Shown: one piece after another, positions 40,978 to 50,265 of the stretch
How the letters are laid out: each line of letters starts with the position of its first letter
How positions within the stretch are numbered: position 1 is the first letter of the stretch
Source of the DNA: Cohnella candidum
GTDB lineage: Bacteria > Bacillota > Bacilli > Paenibacillales > Paenibacillaceae
NCBI RefSeq assembly: GCF_003713065.1
Contig: NZ_CP033433.1
Coordinates: 372,001-436,000 of the forward strand
Length of the DNA stretch: 64,000 nucleotides
Direction: 5' to 3'
Program-made: the position numbers and the translations under genes
The notes under the pieces: generated by a model
What the model saw: only the letters and a program-made list of their open reading frames with translations
Databases searched by the model: none
Told to the model about the DNA's origin: nothing

Positions 40978-42067
40978 TTCGGTGGATGCCCCCGGGGCGG
41001 AACGTCACCTTCATCTCCGTCCCTAGACCCAAAGTCGACTCAGCGTACAAGCCGTGGCCAAGGTTCGCGCATACCCGTTTGGCCAAATACAGGCCCATGC
41101 CGGTCGATTCTTCCGTTGAACGGCCGTTTTCCCCCGTGAAGAAGGGATCGAAGATCCGCGGAAGATCCTGCGGCGGAATGCCGATGCCTTCGTCCCGGAC
41201 CGTGAGCGTGCAGCCTCCGCCGGAAGCCGCTTCGATCGCCACGAGCAGTTTTTTGCTGCCGGGCTTCGTCTTGGAGTATTTGATGGCGTTGGCGACGAGC
41301 TGGTGGAGCACGAAGCTCATCCATTTCGGGTCGGTTTCCGCCGTCGAGTCGCCTACTACCTTCGGGAACACGGAGTGGTGGATGCAAAGCTTCTTGTAGT
41401 CGTGGAGGACGGCGGTCGCGAGTTCGCGAAGGGAAACCTGCCGGACGTTCAGGTCGACCTCGAACCGGTCCAGCCTCGCCGTATGGAGCATCATGTCCAA
41501 ACCGCGGCGCATCCGTTCGGTTTCCTCCGCGATGCTGCGGTCCCGGCCGTCCGGCGGCGCGCCTTCGGGGCGCCCTTCCAGCGCCGACTCCTGCAGCAGC
41601 AGGTCGATGACCGCAAGCGGCGTTTTCATCTGGTGGACCCACTGCATCGTAAAATGGCGGCGGATCTCTTGCTCCCGCCGGGAACGTGCCAGTTCGCCCG
41701 CGTAAGCTTCATGCAGGCCGCCGAGCAGCCGGGCAACCGCTTGGTGTTCGCGGGTGGACGCGGAATGCAGAACCAGCGGCGCGTCCAGCTCATGGGACCG
41801 TACGGCCGCGGCATTCAGCTCCCGGTAAAAGGCCCGTTTGCGGAAGCCGTCGTAAGCCAGCCACGCTCCGAGCGTGAACACCGCAAGAATGGCTAGGTAG
41901 AGGAGGCTGCCCGAACTGACGTCGGTGCCCGATTGGTGAACGTCTAATAGGATGACGGCGGCTACGAACGTGATGCCGACGAGGAACGCCGCGACAAAAG
42001 GCAGCCTGTCCAACGCAAAATCGCGCCAGCCGTAAGCGGGCTGGCGCCGAGAGAGTTCCCGATTCAT
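40973..42067 (-). CDS. BceS-type intramembrane-sensing histidine kinase
   Basis: Two membrane spans (FVAAFLVGITFVAAVILLD and LLYLAILAVFTLGAWLAY) with hardly any external loop, the mark of intramembrane-sensing kinases that read the transporter's activity. H-box WVHQMKTPLAVIDLLL, N-box HQLVANAIKYSK, G1 DEGIGIPPQDLPRIF, G2 STGMGLYLAKRV. 364 residues, usual for BceS. Starts inside the stop of the regulator gene (ATGA overlap). Confidence 0.93.
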   Translation of the reverse strand: MNRELSRRQPAYGWRDFALDRLPFVAAFLVGITFVAAVILLDVHQSGTDVSSGSLLYLAILAVFTLGAWLAYDGFRKRAFYRELNAAAVRSHELDAPLVLHSASTREHQAVARLLGGLHEAYAGELARSRREQEIRRHFTMQWVHQMKTPLAVIDLLLQESALEGRPEGAPPDGRDRSIAEETERMRRGLDMMLHTARLDRFEVDLNVRQVSLRELATAVLHDYKKLCIHHSVFPKVVGDSTAETDPKWMSFVLHQLVANAIKYSKTKPGSKKLLVAIEAASGGGCTLTVRDEGIGIPPQDLPRIFDPFFTGENGRSTEESTGMGLYLAKRVCANLGHGLYAESTLGLGTEMKVTFRPGGIHRM

Positions 42068-42792
42068 GATTGGCGTCCTCCGTTCCGCCCGAGTTCCGCA
42101 GCCTTCAGGCGGTAGCCTTGTCCCCGCACCGTGTCCACGGCGCCCGGCAGGCCGAGCTCGTCCAGCTTTTTGCGCAGGCGCGTCACGTTCACGGTCAGCG
42201 TATTGTCGTCTACGAACTCGGCATCGTCCCAGAGGGCTTCAAGCAGCTCCTCACGCGACACAACCCGCTCCGATGCGCGGATCAGCGCGGCCGCGAGTAA
42301 GCGCTCGTTCTGCGTGAGCGGCACCCGTCGGCCGCTCCACTCCAATTCGCTGCGCTGGCCGTACAGGGTCAGGCCGTTTGCGGTCAACGCATCTTGTGCG
42401 TCCGCCCCCGCCGGGGAAGCGGCATATTCGCCGTAAGCCCGCCTAAGCGCCGCGCGGATTTTGGCCATCAGCAGGTCCATGTGGATCGGTTTCGTGACGT
42501 AATCGTCCCCGCCGTTTTCGATCGCCATCACCTGGTCCATCTCTCCCGAGCGGGCCGACAGAAAAAGGATCGGCGCGTTCGAGCGCAGCCGGATTTGCCG
42601 GCACCAATAAAAGCCGTCGAAATAAGGCAGGTGGATATCCATCAGCACCAGGTGGGGGCCGTATTCCGCAAATTCACCCGTGATATCCCGGAACCGACTC
42701 GCCACCTGCGCCTCAAAACCGTATTTTTCCATGCACGATCTCAGGATCGCGCCGATTTTGTCGTCGTCTTCCACGATCAGAATCCGGTACAA
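42064..42792 (-). CDS. BceR-type response regulator (OmpR/PhoB family)
   Basis: Receiver domain ILIVEDDDKIG, phosphorylation Asp in LVLMDIHLPYFDGF, KPIHMDLL; winged-helix effector with LTQNERLLAAALIRAS and LTVNVTRLRKKLDELG, ending VRGQGYRL. TTG start at 42792 behind GGGGAGGAAA. Controls the transporter genes downstream on the same strand. 242 residues. Confidence 0.93.
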   Translation of the reverse strand: MYRILIVEDDDKIGAILRSCMEKYGFEAQVASRFRDITGEFAEYGPHLVLMDIHLPYFDGFYWCRQIRLRSNAPILFLSARSGEMDQVMAIENGGDDYVTKPIHMDLLMAKIRAALRRAYGEYAASPAGADAQDALTANGLTLYGQRSELEWSGRRVPLTQNERLLAAALIRASERVVSREELLEALWDDAEFVDDNTLTVNVTRLRKKLDELGLPGAVDTVRGQGYRLKAAELGRNGGRQS

Positions 42793-42853
42793 AGCCGTTT
42801 CCTCCCCGTCCGGTCTTGTTGCAACCTTACGGTATCAGTTTGTCACGAATCCT

Positions 42854-43351
42854 CTATGGCCGCAAATGAATCTTCGCTTCCACCCACACCTGCAGCACGC
42901 CGTCGGCCACGAGCATGGTCCTGATCCGGACCTCGTAGTCGTTTTCGCCGATGCCGGAATAAACTTTCTTTTCGAGCAGGCTCCTCGCGAATCGCGCATC
43001 TTTGCCGATGTCATAGATTCTCCGTCCTCGGAAGCCGGCAAGATCGTCTTTGACGCGTTTTTTCAACTCCTTCTCGGTCACGAGGTCGATGCTGTTTTTC
43101 CCCTCGGGTTCCTCGATGAACACCGTGATGCTCTGGATGACGCTGCCTTTTTCGGTATCGTTTTGGAGCCGTTTGAGGTCCTCTTTGTAACCGGCGATCT
43201 GTTCCTCGAGCTCGATTTTGCGCAGGAGCATCTGGTTCATTTCCTCATTGGCGAGCCCGCTCCAGACCGCGGCTCCCACGACCATGCCGCAAACGAAAAA
43301 AGCCCCCGCGGCCGAAATCCGCCGGAACCGCTCGAACGAAGGAACCCGCAT
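42854..43351 (-). CDS. ytrI: Sporulation membrane protein YtrI
   Basis: One N-terminal membrane span (ISAAGAFFVCGMVVGAAVWSGLA) followed by a coiled-coil stretch (NQMLLRKIELEEQIAGYKEDLKRL) and a beta-rich end. Matches B. subtilis YtrI in size (165 residues), layout and position beside ytrH and dnaE. GGGAGGTGA ribosome binding site. Needed for efficient sporulation in Bacillus; exact role unknown. Confidence 0.85.
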   Translation of the reverse strand: MRVPSFERFRRISAAGAFFVCGMVVGAAVWSGLANEEMNQMLLRKIELEEQIAGYKEDLKRLQNDTEKGSVIQSITVFIEEPEGKNSIDLVTEKELKKRVKDDLAGFRGRRIYDIGKDARFARSLLEKKVYSGIGENDYEVRIRTMLVADGVLQVWVEAKIHLRP

Positions 43352-43357
43352 GCCGCG

Positions 43358-43684
43358 TCACCTCCCGCTTCTGCACATCCACTGGATCAGTTCGGTGCCC
43401 ATGTGGGCGCCGAGGAAAGCGAACAAAATGAAGGCGATCTGCCGAACGGCAATCGAAATATGACCTTCCATCACGTTGGATTCGATGACGCGAATCGGAT
43501 CGATCGTGCCCCCGACGGCGGCGACGAGGGCCCATATTTTCAGGTTGGTGGCCACCTTCAGCATTTCGTCCTTCGGCGGCAGCCAGGCGAAAACCGCTCC
43601 CATGCCGGCCAGAAGCGCGCCCCCCATGACGACGCCGAACGCGATGAAGAAGCAGAAGACCGCTTTCGCATAGATTTCGCTCAT
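43358..43684 (-). CDS. ytrH: Sporulation membrane protein YtrH
   Basis: Three membrane segments: AVFCFFIAFGVVMGGALLAGM, LKIWALVAAVGGTIDPIRV and QIAFILFAFLGAHMGTEL. Start at ATG 43684 with GGAGGG six bases upstream; 108 residues. Six bases ahead of ytrI, so one operon. The minus strand at 43711-43703 reads CATACATAT, resembling a sigma-E -10 box (ytrHI is sigma-E controlled in B. subtilis), but the implied leader is very short, so I treat it as tentative. Confidence 0.88.
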   Translation of the reverse strand: MSEIYAKAVFCFFIAFGVVMGGALLAGMGAVFAWLPPKDEMLKVATNLKIWALVAAVGGTIDPIRVIESNVMEGHISIAVRQIAFILFAFLGAHMGTELIQWMCRSGR

Positions 43685-43724
43685 GTCCATCCCTCCACTA
43701 CCATATGTATGGGACAGGTTCCGC

Positions 43725-43752
43725 TTCAAATACCGAACATATGTGCTATAAT
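43725..43752 (+). promoter_or_regulatory. dnaE promoter with overlapping LexA-like box
   Basis: TATAAT at 43747-43752 with a CTTCAA-like -35 seventeen bases upstream. CGAACATATGTGCT at 43734-43747 fits the Bacillus SOS box CGAAC-N4-GTTCG except at two positions in the right half and overlaps the -10. dnaE belongs to the SOS regulon in B. subtilis as I recall it, which supports the reading. Confidence 0.6.
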
Positions 43753-43797
43753 GGGGATCAAAGCATGACTGGGCGAAAATGAAAGAGGGTTAATCGG

Positions 43798-46700
43798 ATG
43801 TGCGGCTTCGTTCATCTTCACGTTCATAGCGAATACAGCCTGCTGGACGGCGCGGCCCGCATCCGGGACATGGTTTCCCGCGCGGCGGAGCTCGGCATGC
43901 CGGCGCTTGCGTTGACGGACCACGGCGTCATGTACGGGGCCGTGCCGTTCTATAAAGCCTGCAAGGAGCGCGGCATCAAGCCGATCATCGGGATGGAGGC
44001 CTACGTGGCTGCCGGGTCCCGGCACGAGAAGGCGTCGCGGAAGGAGCAGCCGATCTATCATTTGACGCTGCTGGCCAAGAACGAAGCGGGCTACCGCAAC
44101 CTGATGCGGCTGTCTTCGATCGGGCATTTGGAAGGCTTCTATTACCGGCCGAGAATCGATTTCGAAGCGCTGACCGCGCATGCGGAAGGCTTGATTTGCT
44201 TAAGCGGCTGCCTTGCGGGGGAGCTGTCGCAGCACCTGCTGTCCGACCGTTATGACGCGGCCAAGTCGGTCGCGATGCGTTACCGGGAGTTGTTCGGGGA
44301 GGATTACTTCCTCGAAATCCAGGATCACGGGATGCTGGAGCAGAAAAAGGTGTCGGCCGGCATCCTGAAGCTGGCGGAGGAAACGGGCATTCCGCTCGTG
44401 GCCACGAACGATTCCCATTACCTGAACGAGGAGGATCACTCTCTTCAGGAGGTTCTGCTTTGCATCGGGACGGGCAAGACGCTTGAAGATCAGGACCGGT
44501 TCAAAATCGACACGACGCAGCTGTATTTGAAAAGCGGCGAGGACATGGCGGCGTTGTTCCGGCACGTGCCGGAGGCGGTGGCCAACTCGGCCGCGATCGC
44601 CGAACGCTGCAGCTTGGAGCTGGAATTCGGCCGGCACGTGCTGCCGCAGTTCGCGCCTTTGCCGGAAGGGATGGTCGCCGGGGCTTATTTGGCGGCGTTG
44701 TGCCGGGAAGGCTTGGAGGCGCGATACTCTGGGACGCCCGAGTGGGGAGACGCCGGTTTCCGCAAGGCTTCCGAGGACCGGCTGCTGTACGAGCTCGACG
44801 TCATCGGGCGGATGGGCTTCGAGGATTATTTCCTGATCGTCTGGGATTTCATTCGGTTCGCCCGCGAGAACGGCATCGCCACGGGACCCGGCCGGGGCTC
44901 CGCGGCGGGCAGCCTGGTGTCTTACGTGCTGCGGATAACCGACGTCGATCCGATCAAGCACAAGCTGCTGTTCGAGAGGTTCTTGAACCCCGAACGGGTG
45001 ACGATGCCCGATATCGACATCGATTTCAGCGACATCCGCCGGGACGAGGTCATCCGTTACGTATCTGAACAATACGGGGACGACCGCGTGGCGCAAATCA
45101 TCACCTTCGGAACGCTCGCCGCCCGCGCGGCAGTCCGGGACGTCGGCCGGGTCATGAACTTGCCTTACGGCGAAGTGGACAAGACCGCCAAGCTGATCCC
45201 CGGTATGCCCGGCATGTCCATTGACCGGGCGATGAAGGAAAGCCCGGAATTCCGGGCGCTCGCCGAAGGCGAAGGCACCGCCGCGGAGCTGATCGCGATG
45301 GCGCGCAGGGTGGAGGGGATGCCCCGCCACGCGTCCACGCACGCGGCGGGAGTCGTCATCGCCCCGACGCCGCTGACCGATTACGTGCCGCTTCAGGAAG
45401 GAACCGAGGGCGTTCCGCTGACGCAGTATTCGATGGAGCATCTCGAATCGGTCGGCCTTTTGAAAATGGACTTTCTCGGGCTCCGCAACCTGTCCATCAT
45501 CGAACGGACGGTGGACTGGATCCGAGAGCAGACCGGCAAGGAAATTCGCTGGGAAGACATCCCCTACACCGATGAGGCCACGTTCGCGCTGCTCGGCAGA
45601 GGGGACACGACGGGTATCTTCCAATTGGAGGGCTCGGGCGTGCGGCGGGTTCTGAAGGAGCTGAAGCCGTCTTCGTTCGAGGACATCATCTCCGTACTAG
45701 CGCTGTACCGTCCGGGACCGATGGAATTCATTCCCCAATTCATCAAGGGCAAACACGGACAGATCGCGGTGGAATATCCGCATCCGTCTCTGGAGCCGAT
45801 TTTGTCGGATACGTACGGCATCATCGTCTATCAGGAACAGATCATGCAGATCGCCTCGTCGATGGCGGGTTTCTCGCTGGGAGAAGCCGACTTGCTGCGA
45901 CGGGCGGTGGGCAAGAAAAAGCGGGAGATCCTCGACGAAGAGAGGACCCATTTCGTCGCGGGCAGCTTGAAGCAAGGCTATACGGAAGAGGAAGCGAACG
46001 GGGTATACGATCTGATCGTTCGTTTCGCCGACTACGGCTTCTGCCGCGCGCACGCCGCAGCATATGCGGTGCTGTCTTTCCAGACGGCCTATTTGAAGGC
46101 GCATTATCCCGTTCCGTTCATGGCTTCCATGTTGACGTCCGTGATCGGAAACCAGCGGAAAACCGCGGAGTACGTCGACGAATGCCGCCATATGGGCATT
46201 CCGGTGCTGCCGCCCGACGTGAATGAGAGCGGCGTTTTGTTTACGCCCGTGTTAGGTGAGGGCTCGGAGGCTTCCTCGGGCGGAGCGATCCGTTTCGGCC
46301 TTGCCGCGGTGAAGAATGTCGGCACGCAGGCGATCGAATCGATCCTGGCGGAACGCAAGGAGAAGAAGTTCGAATCGCTGATCGACTTGTGCCGCCGCGT
46401 CGATCCCCGCGTCTGCAACAAGCGGGTCATCGAGTCGCTGCTTCTCGCCGGAGCGCTCGGGTCGCTGCCCGGACACCGCGCGCAGCAGCTTGCCGCGCTC
46501 GACGAGTCGGTGGAAGCGGCCGCGATGTGGCGCAAAGAGAAGGAAGAGCTGCAGATCGAGCTGTTCGATCTGGGTGAATCGCCGAACTGGATCGTCGACC
46601 TGCCGGAAGTGGCGCCGTTCGGCGCCGCCCAGACGCTGGAGTTCGAGCGGGAGCTGATGGGGCTTTACCTGTCGGGCCACCCGCTGGACGAGTACGACGA

Positions 46701-47478
46701 CTTGTCGGAAGAGCTTCGGATGGACCGGCTGGTGGACTTGACGGAGGCGGCGGACGGCGCGTCCGCCGTGGTGGCGGGCATGATCGTTTCCTTGAAGCCT
46801 TTCGTCACGCGCAAGGGGCAGGCGATGGCGTTCCTGGAGATCGAGGACCGGATCATGACGGCGGAGCTCGTCGCGTTCCCGAGCGTCTGGAAGACGGCTT
46901 CGGCCTACGTGAAGAAGGGCTCGCTCGTGCTCGTCCGGGCAAAGGTGCAGCAGGGAGACGAGGATTACAAGCTGCTCGCGGACGACATCCTGCCGCTGGA
47001 CGCGCAGGAATTGCGCGCGCAGGTCGGGCGCCTGCGCAGGCTGGCGGCTTCGGCGCCGGGCGACCGCGGTCCGCGGCGCGATTCCGCGGGCTCGAGGCCC
47101 GCGCAACCTGCGGCAGCGGGCGCCTCGGGCCCGGCGGTTCGGCCGGGAAGCCCGGGCGGTGCCGGGAGGCAAGCGGCGGCTCCTGCGGCGACCGCCGCAG
47201 TACCCTCGAGCGGCGGCTCTGCCGCCCCGGCGGGCAGGACCGCCGACAAGACGCAGCGGGCGTACATCCGCATCGACGAAGCCCACGAGCAAGCCGCGCT
47301 GCTGACGCGGCTTAAATCACTGCTCGCCGCGCACTCCGGCCCGCTGCAGACCGTGCTGCACTATGACCGCGGACATCGCACCGTTGCGCTGTCGGACGAT
47401 CTTCGCATTAAGCCGTCGCAAGAACTGTTCAAGGCGATCGAAAGCCTGCTCGGAGACGGCTCCGTCCGCGTAAAGTAA
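43798..47478 (+). CDS. dnaE: DNA polymerase III subunit alpha DnaE
   Basis: Replicative polymerase that extends primers before PolC hand-off in low-GC Gram-positives. PHP domain from residue 1 ([13 protein letters not shown]; the usual D-H pair follows), catalytic palm aspartates in [16 protein letters not shown] near residue 405, helix-hairpin-helix and beta-binding parts, OB fold near residues 985-1075. 1,226 residues is about 110 longer than B. subtilis DnaE, because of an Ala/Pro/Gly-rich linker (about 1085-1150) followed by a well-formed C-terminal domain. GAGGG ribosome binding site. The gene ends in a 12-bp terminator. Confidence 0.96.
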   Translation: MCGFVHLHVHSEYSLLDGAARIRDMVSRAAELGMPALALTDHGVMYGAVPFYKACKERGIKPIIGMEAYVAAGSRHEKASRKEQPIYHLTLLAKNEAGYRNLMRLSSIGHLEGFYYRPRIDFEALTAHAEGLICLSGCLAGELSQHLLSDRYDAAKSVAMRYRELFGEDYFLEIQDHGMLEQKKVSAGILKLAEETGIPLVATNDSHYLNEEDHSLQEVLLCIGTGKTLEDQDRFKIDTTQLYLKSGEDMAALFRHVPEAVANSAAIAERCSLELEFGRHVLPQFAPLPEGMVAGAYLAALCREGLEARYSGTPEWGDAGFRKASEDRLLYELDVIGRMGFEDYFLIVWDFIRFARENGIATGPGRGSAAGSLVSYVLRITDVDPIKHKLLFERFLNPERVTMPDIDIDFSDIRRDEVIRYVSEQYGDDRVAQIITFGTLAARAAVRDVGRVMNLPYGEVDKTAKLIPGMPGMSIDRAMKESPEFRALAEGEGTAAELIAMARRVEGMPRHASTHAAGVVIAPTPLTDYVPLQEGTEGVPLTQYSMEHLESVGLLKMDFLGLRNLSIIERTVDWIREQTGKEIRWEDIPYTDEATFALLGRGDTTGIFQLEGSGVRRVLKELKPSSFEDIISVLALYRPGPMEFIPQFIKGKHGQIAVEYPHPSLEPILSDTYGIIVYQEQIMQIASSMAGFSLGEADLLRRAVGKKKREILDEERTHFVAGSLKQGYTEEEANGVYDLIVRFADYGFCRAHAAAYAVLSFQTAYLKAHYPVPFMASMLTSVIGNQRKTAEYVDECRHMGIPVLPPDVNESGVLFTPVLGEGSEASSGGAIRFGLAAVKNVGTQAIESILAERKEKKFESLIDLCRRVDPRVCNKRVIESLLLAGALGSLPGHRAQQLAALDESVEAAAMWRKEKEELQIELFDLGESPNWIVDLPEVAPFGAAQTLEFERELMGLYLSGHPLDEYDDLSEELRMDRLVDLTEAADGASAVVAGMIVSLKPFVTRKGQAMAFLEIEDRIMTAELVAFPSVWKTASAYVKKGSLVLVRAKVQQGDEDYKLLADDILPLDAQELRAQVGRLRRLAASAPGDRGPRRDSAGSRPAQPAAAGASGPAVRPGSPGGAGRQAAAPAATAAVPSSGGSAAPAGRTADKTQRAYIRIDEAHEQAALLTRLKSLLAAHSGPLQTVLHYDRGHRTVALSDDLRIKPSQELFKAIESLLGDGSVRVK

Positions 47479-47493
47479 CACATAATTACAGTG

Positions 47494-47522
47494 AAAGGGT
47501 TGTCCGGCGGACAACCCTTTTT
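47494..47522 (+). terminator. Terminator of dnaE
   Basis: Perfect 12-bp stem AAAGGGTTGTCC with its complement around GGC, then five T. Confidence 0.93.
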
Positions 47523-47540
47523 GGCGTGGGAAGGAAGACA

Positions 47541-47790
47541 GCGGATGGTGGGAGTGCGACGATTTAAGTAACGGAGATTTACTTAAGTGCGGCGGATGGT
47601 GGAGGGGCGGCGATATAAGTAATGGAGATTTACTTAAGTGCGGCGGATGGTGGAGGGGCGGCGATATAAGTAACGGAGAATTAATTAAGTGCAGCGGATG
47701 GTGGGAGTGCGACGATTTAAGTAACGGAGATTTACTTAAGTGCAGCGGACGGTGAGGGGTGGGACGGTTTAAGTAAACGACTATTACTTA
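47541..47790. repeat. 51-bp tandem repeat array (about five units)
   Basis: Units start with GCGGATGGTGG or GCGGACGGTGA at 47541, 47592, 47643, 47694 and 47745, each exactly 51 bp apart; the fifth is degenerate. Each unit contains the palindrome TTAAGTAA-cggaga-TTTACTTAA, able to form a hairpin in either strand. The 523-base gap between dnaE and the next gene (47479-48001) holds this array and the terminator; I see no gene in it. Confidence 0.92.
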
Positions 47791-48001
47791 ACTGCGAAGC
47801 ACGTCCCGATTACGGCGCGTGCACGCTGCCAAATTGCTTCGCCGCGGTGCCCGACCGGGATCTCCCGTGCCCCGCAAGCCGCGTCGCATAAGGGATCGGA
47901 TGCTGTTTTGTTGCTAGCCTCAAGGTGGATGTGCTATGATTCGGATATTGCATTCTTTAAGTAATTTTAATCAAAGCCACAAAACAATGGGGGTTCGCTT
48001 C

Positions 48002-48190
48002 ATGTGGACGGTCATTTACATTGCGCCGACCGCGAAGATCGCCGAACGGATTCAGAAGCGCCTGACCGAGCAAGGGTTTCTCGTGCGGGTTCGCCCCATC
48101 AACTTGACCAAACCGCAGTACGAAATATTGGTTCCTTCCGGCGAAGTGCGGGAAGTTCAGGAAGTGCTGGGAAGCATCCTGCACCCCTAA
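48002..48190 (+). CDS. Small conserved-looking protein (62 aa), unknown function
   Basis: MWTVIYIAPTAKIAERIQKR followed by LTEQGFLVRVRPINLTKPQY and EILVPSGEVREVQEVLGSIL: a beta-alpha-beta-beta-alpha pattern, like the small two-layer domains that read I-x-x-T-x-x-x-A-x-x-I-x-x-x-L. GGGGGTT lies six bases before the ATG; an upstream ATG at 47987 is possible. Lies between dnaE and accD, where Bacillus has ytsJ. Not recognised further. Confidence 0.72.
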   Translation: MWTVIYIAPTAKIAERIQKRLTEQGFLVRVRPINLTKPQYEILVPSGEVREVQEVLGSILHP

Positions 48191-48287
48191 TCAGCTTCAG
48201 TTCCCGCTATGACCGGCCTGCGGCTGAACCGGTGCCCGCTTCCCGACCGGACGGAACGCCATCTAGTTCGCCTTGTGAGGTGTCGCT

Positions 48288-49166
48288 GTGTTCAAGGATT
48301 TGTTTCAAAAGAAAAAGTATGCCGTCATCCCTTCCGAACGCGTTAACGCGGAACGTCCCAAGCGCGAAATTCCCGAAGGCCTCATGAACAAGTGTCCCAA
48401 ATGCGGGACTATCCTGTTCAGCAAAGAGCTGGAGAAGAACCTGAAGGTCTGCTCGACCTGCGGTCACCATTTTCGACTGAACGCCTTGGAGCGCATCGCG
48501 ATGACGCTCGACGAAGGGCGTCTTTTTGAGATTGATGGGGATTTGGTCTCGGAGGACCCGTTGTCGTTCCCGGGATACGCTTCCAAGCTGGAACAGCAGA
48601 AAGCGAGCTCCGGGTTGAACGACGCGATCGTCACCGGCGAAGGGGAAATCGGAGGCATCGGCGTCGTCATCGGCGTCATGAGCTTCGATTTCTTCAGCGG
48701 CAGCATGGGCTCGGTCGTGGGCGAGAAAGTGACCCGCGCGATCGAGAGAGCGACGGAGAAGAAGCTGCCGCTCATCATGTTCTCGACCTCCGGCGGCGCG
48801 AGGATGCAAGAGAGCATCCTGAGCCTGATGCAGATGGCCAAGACGAGCGCCGCGCTGGCCCGTTTCCAGGAGCAGGGCGGATTGTTCATTTCCGTGTTCA
48901 CGGACCCGACGCTCGGCGGGGTTTCCGCCAGCTTCGCGAGCTTGGGCGACTACAATTTGGCCGAGCCCGGCGCCATCGTCGGTTTCGCCGGCCGCATCGT
49001 TATAGAACAAACGATTCGCCAGAAGCTGCCGGATAACTTCCAGACCGCGGAATTCAACCTCAAGCACGGTCAGCTGGACAAGGTCGTCCACCGCAAGGAA
49101 ATGAAGGCGTTTTTAGCCAAGCTGCTCGACATGCATTATGGGAAAGGGGAACCGTCGGATGTCTAA
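48288..49166 (+). CDS. accD: Acetyl-CoA carboxylase carboxyltransferase subunit beta
   Basis: Half of the carboxyltransferase that makes malonyl-CoA. The zinc ribbon has C36, C39, C55 and C58 (KCPKCG... VCSTCG); the crotonase-fold core has [21 protein letters not shown] text, [12 protein letters not shown] and [18 protein letters not shown] start at 48288. Overlaps accA by eight bases, keeping the two subunits in ratio. Confidence 0.97.
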   Translation: MFKDLFQKKKYAVIPSERVNAERPKREIPEGLMNKCPKCGTILFSKELEKNLKVCSTCGHHFRLNALERIAMTLDEGRLFEIDGDLVSEDPLSFPGYASKLEQQKASSGLNDAIVTGEGEIGGIGVVIGVMSFDFFSGSMGSVVGEKVTRAIERATEKKLPLIMFSTSGGARMQESILSLMQMAKTSAALARFQEQGGLFISVFTDPTLGGVSASFASLGDYNLAEPGAIVGFAGRIVIEQTIRQKLPDNFQTAEFNLKHGQLDKVVHRKEMKAFLAKLLDMHYGKGEPSDV

Positions 49167-50136
49167 TGAACTCCCCTTCGAGAAACCGCTCGCCGAGCTT
49201 CGCAAGAAGATCGACGAGCTGAAGAAGTTCGGCTCGGAGCGAGAGATCGACTTCACGGACGAAATCGGACGTCTGGAAGTGCGCTACCAGGAGCTGGAAC
49301 AGGAAATCTACGGCAACATGTCGGCGGCCCAGATCATGCATATGGCCCGTCACCATGCCCGTCCCACGACGCTGGATTACATTCCGCACATTTTCACCGA
49401 TTTCATAGAGCTGCACGGTGACCGCGTGTTCGCGGACGACTTGGCGATCGTAGGCGGCTTGGCCAAGCTGAACGGCGTTCCGGTCACGGTCGTCGGCCAT
49501 CAGCGCGGCAAGGACACGAAGGACAACATCCAGCGGTTTTTCGGCAGTCCGCACCCGGAAGGCTTCCGCAAGGCGCTGCGGTTCATGCAGCAGGCCAACA
49601 AGTTCGGACGGCCGATCATCACTTTCATCGACACGAAAGGCGCTTATCCCGGCGACACCGCCGAGGAGAGGGGCCAGTCGGAAGCGATCGCCCGCAACCT
49701 TCATGAAATGGCGATGTTCGGCGTTCCGATCATTTGCGTCGTCATCGGCGAAGGCGGAAGCGGCGGGGCGCTGGCGCTCGGCGTCGGCAACCGCGTTCTG
49801 ATGCTCGAAAACGCGATCTACTCCGTCATTTCCCCGAACGGAGCCGCTTCGATTTTGTGGAAAGACGCTTCCAAGGCCGACCAAGCCGCCGAAGCGATGA
49901 AAATAACCGCGAAAGATTTGCTCGGATTCGGCGTCATCGAGGATATCATCCCCGAGCCGCACGGAGGGGCGCACCGCGATCTCGCCGCTCAATCCGAATC
50001 CATTAAGGAAGCCCTTTGGCGGCATATGCAAGAACTGAAAACCTTGTCGTCCGCGGAACTCATCGAGGATCGCTATGCCAAATTCCGCAAAATCGGCAAG
50101 TTTGCGTCCGCAGCGGCCCTATCCCAAGCGGAATAA
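49159..50136 (+). CDS. accA: Acetyl-CoA carboxylase carboxyltransferase subunit alpha
   Basis: ATG 49159 behind AAAGGGGAA, inside the accD tail. Coiled N-terminal part ([18 protein letters not shown]) then the core with [47 protein letters not shown] and [15 protein letters not shown]. 325 residues, normal. In Bacillus pfkA follows; here 129 bases lead straight to pyk. Confidence 0.97.
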   Translation: MSNELPFEKPLAELRKKIDELKKFGSEREIDFTDEIGRLEVRYQELEQEIYGNMSAAQIMHMARHHARPTTLDYIPHIFTDFIELHGDRVFADDLAIVGGLAKLNGVPVTVVGHQRGKDTKDNIQRFFGSPHPEGFRKALRFMQQANKFGRPIITFIDTKGAYPGDTAEERGQSEAIARNLHEMAMFGVPIICVVIGEGGSGGALALGVGNRVLMLENAIYSVISPNGAASILWKDASKADQAAEAMKITAKDLLGFGVIEDIIPEPHGGAHRDLAAQSESIKEALWRHMQELKTLSSAELIEDRYAKFRKIGKFASAAALSQAE

Positions 50137-50265
50137 TTTCATGCAAGACCCCGAGACTGCCATGTCGAATTTCCCCGGTTGCCTTCTGTACATTTTCCGG
50201 GGAATGATGTATGGTAGTTTTCGGGTTTATGCCACGGATGGATAAAACGGAGGAAAAGAGAAACC

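Noticed and set aside
47541..47790. CRISPR array
   Set aside because: The whole 51-bp unit is repeated; there are no unique spacers and no cas genes.
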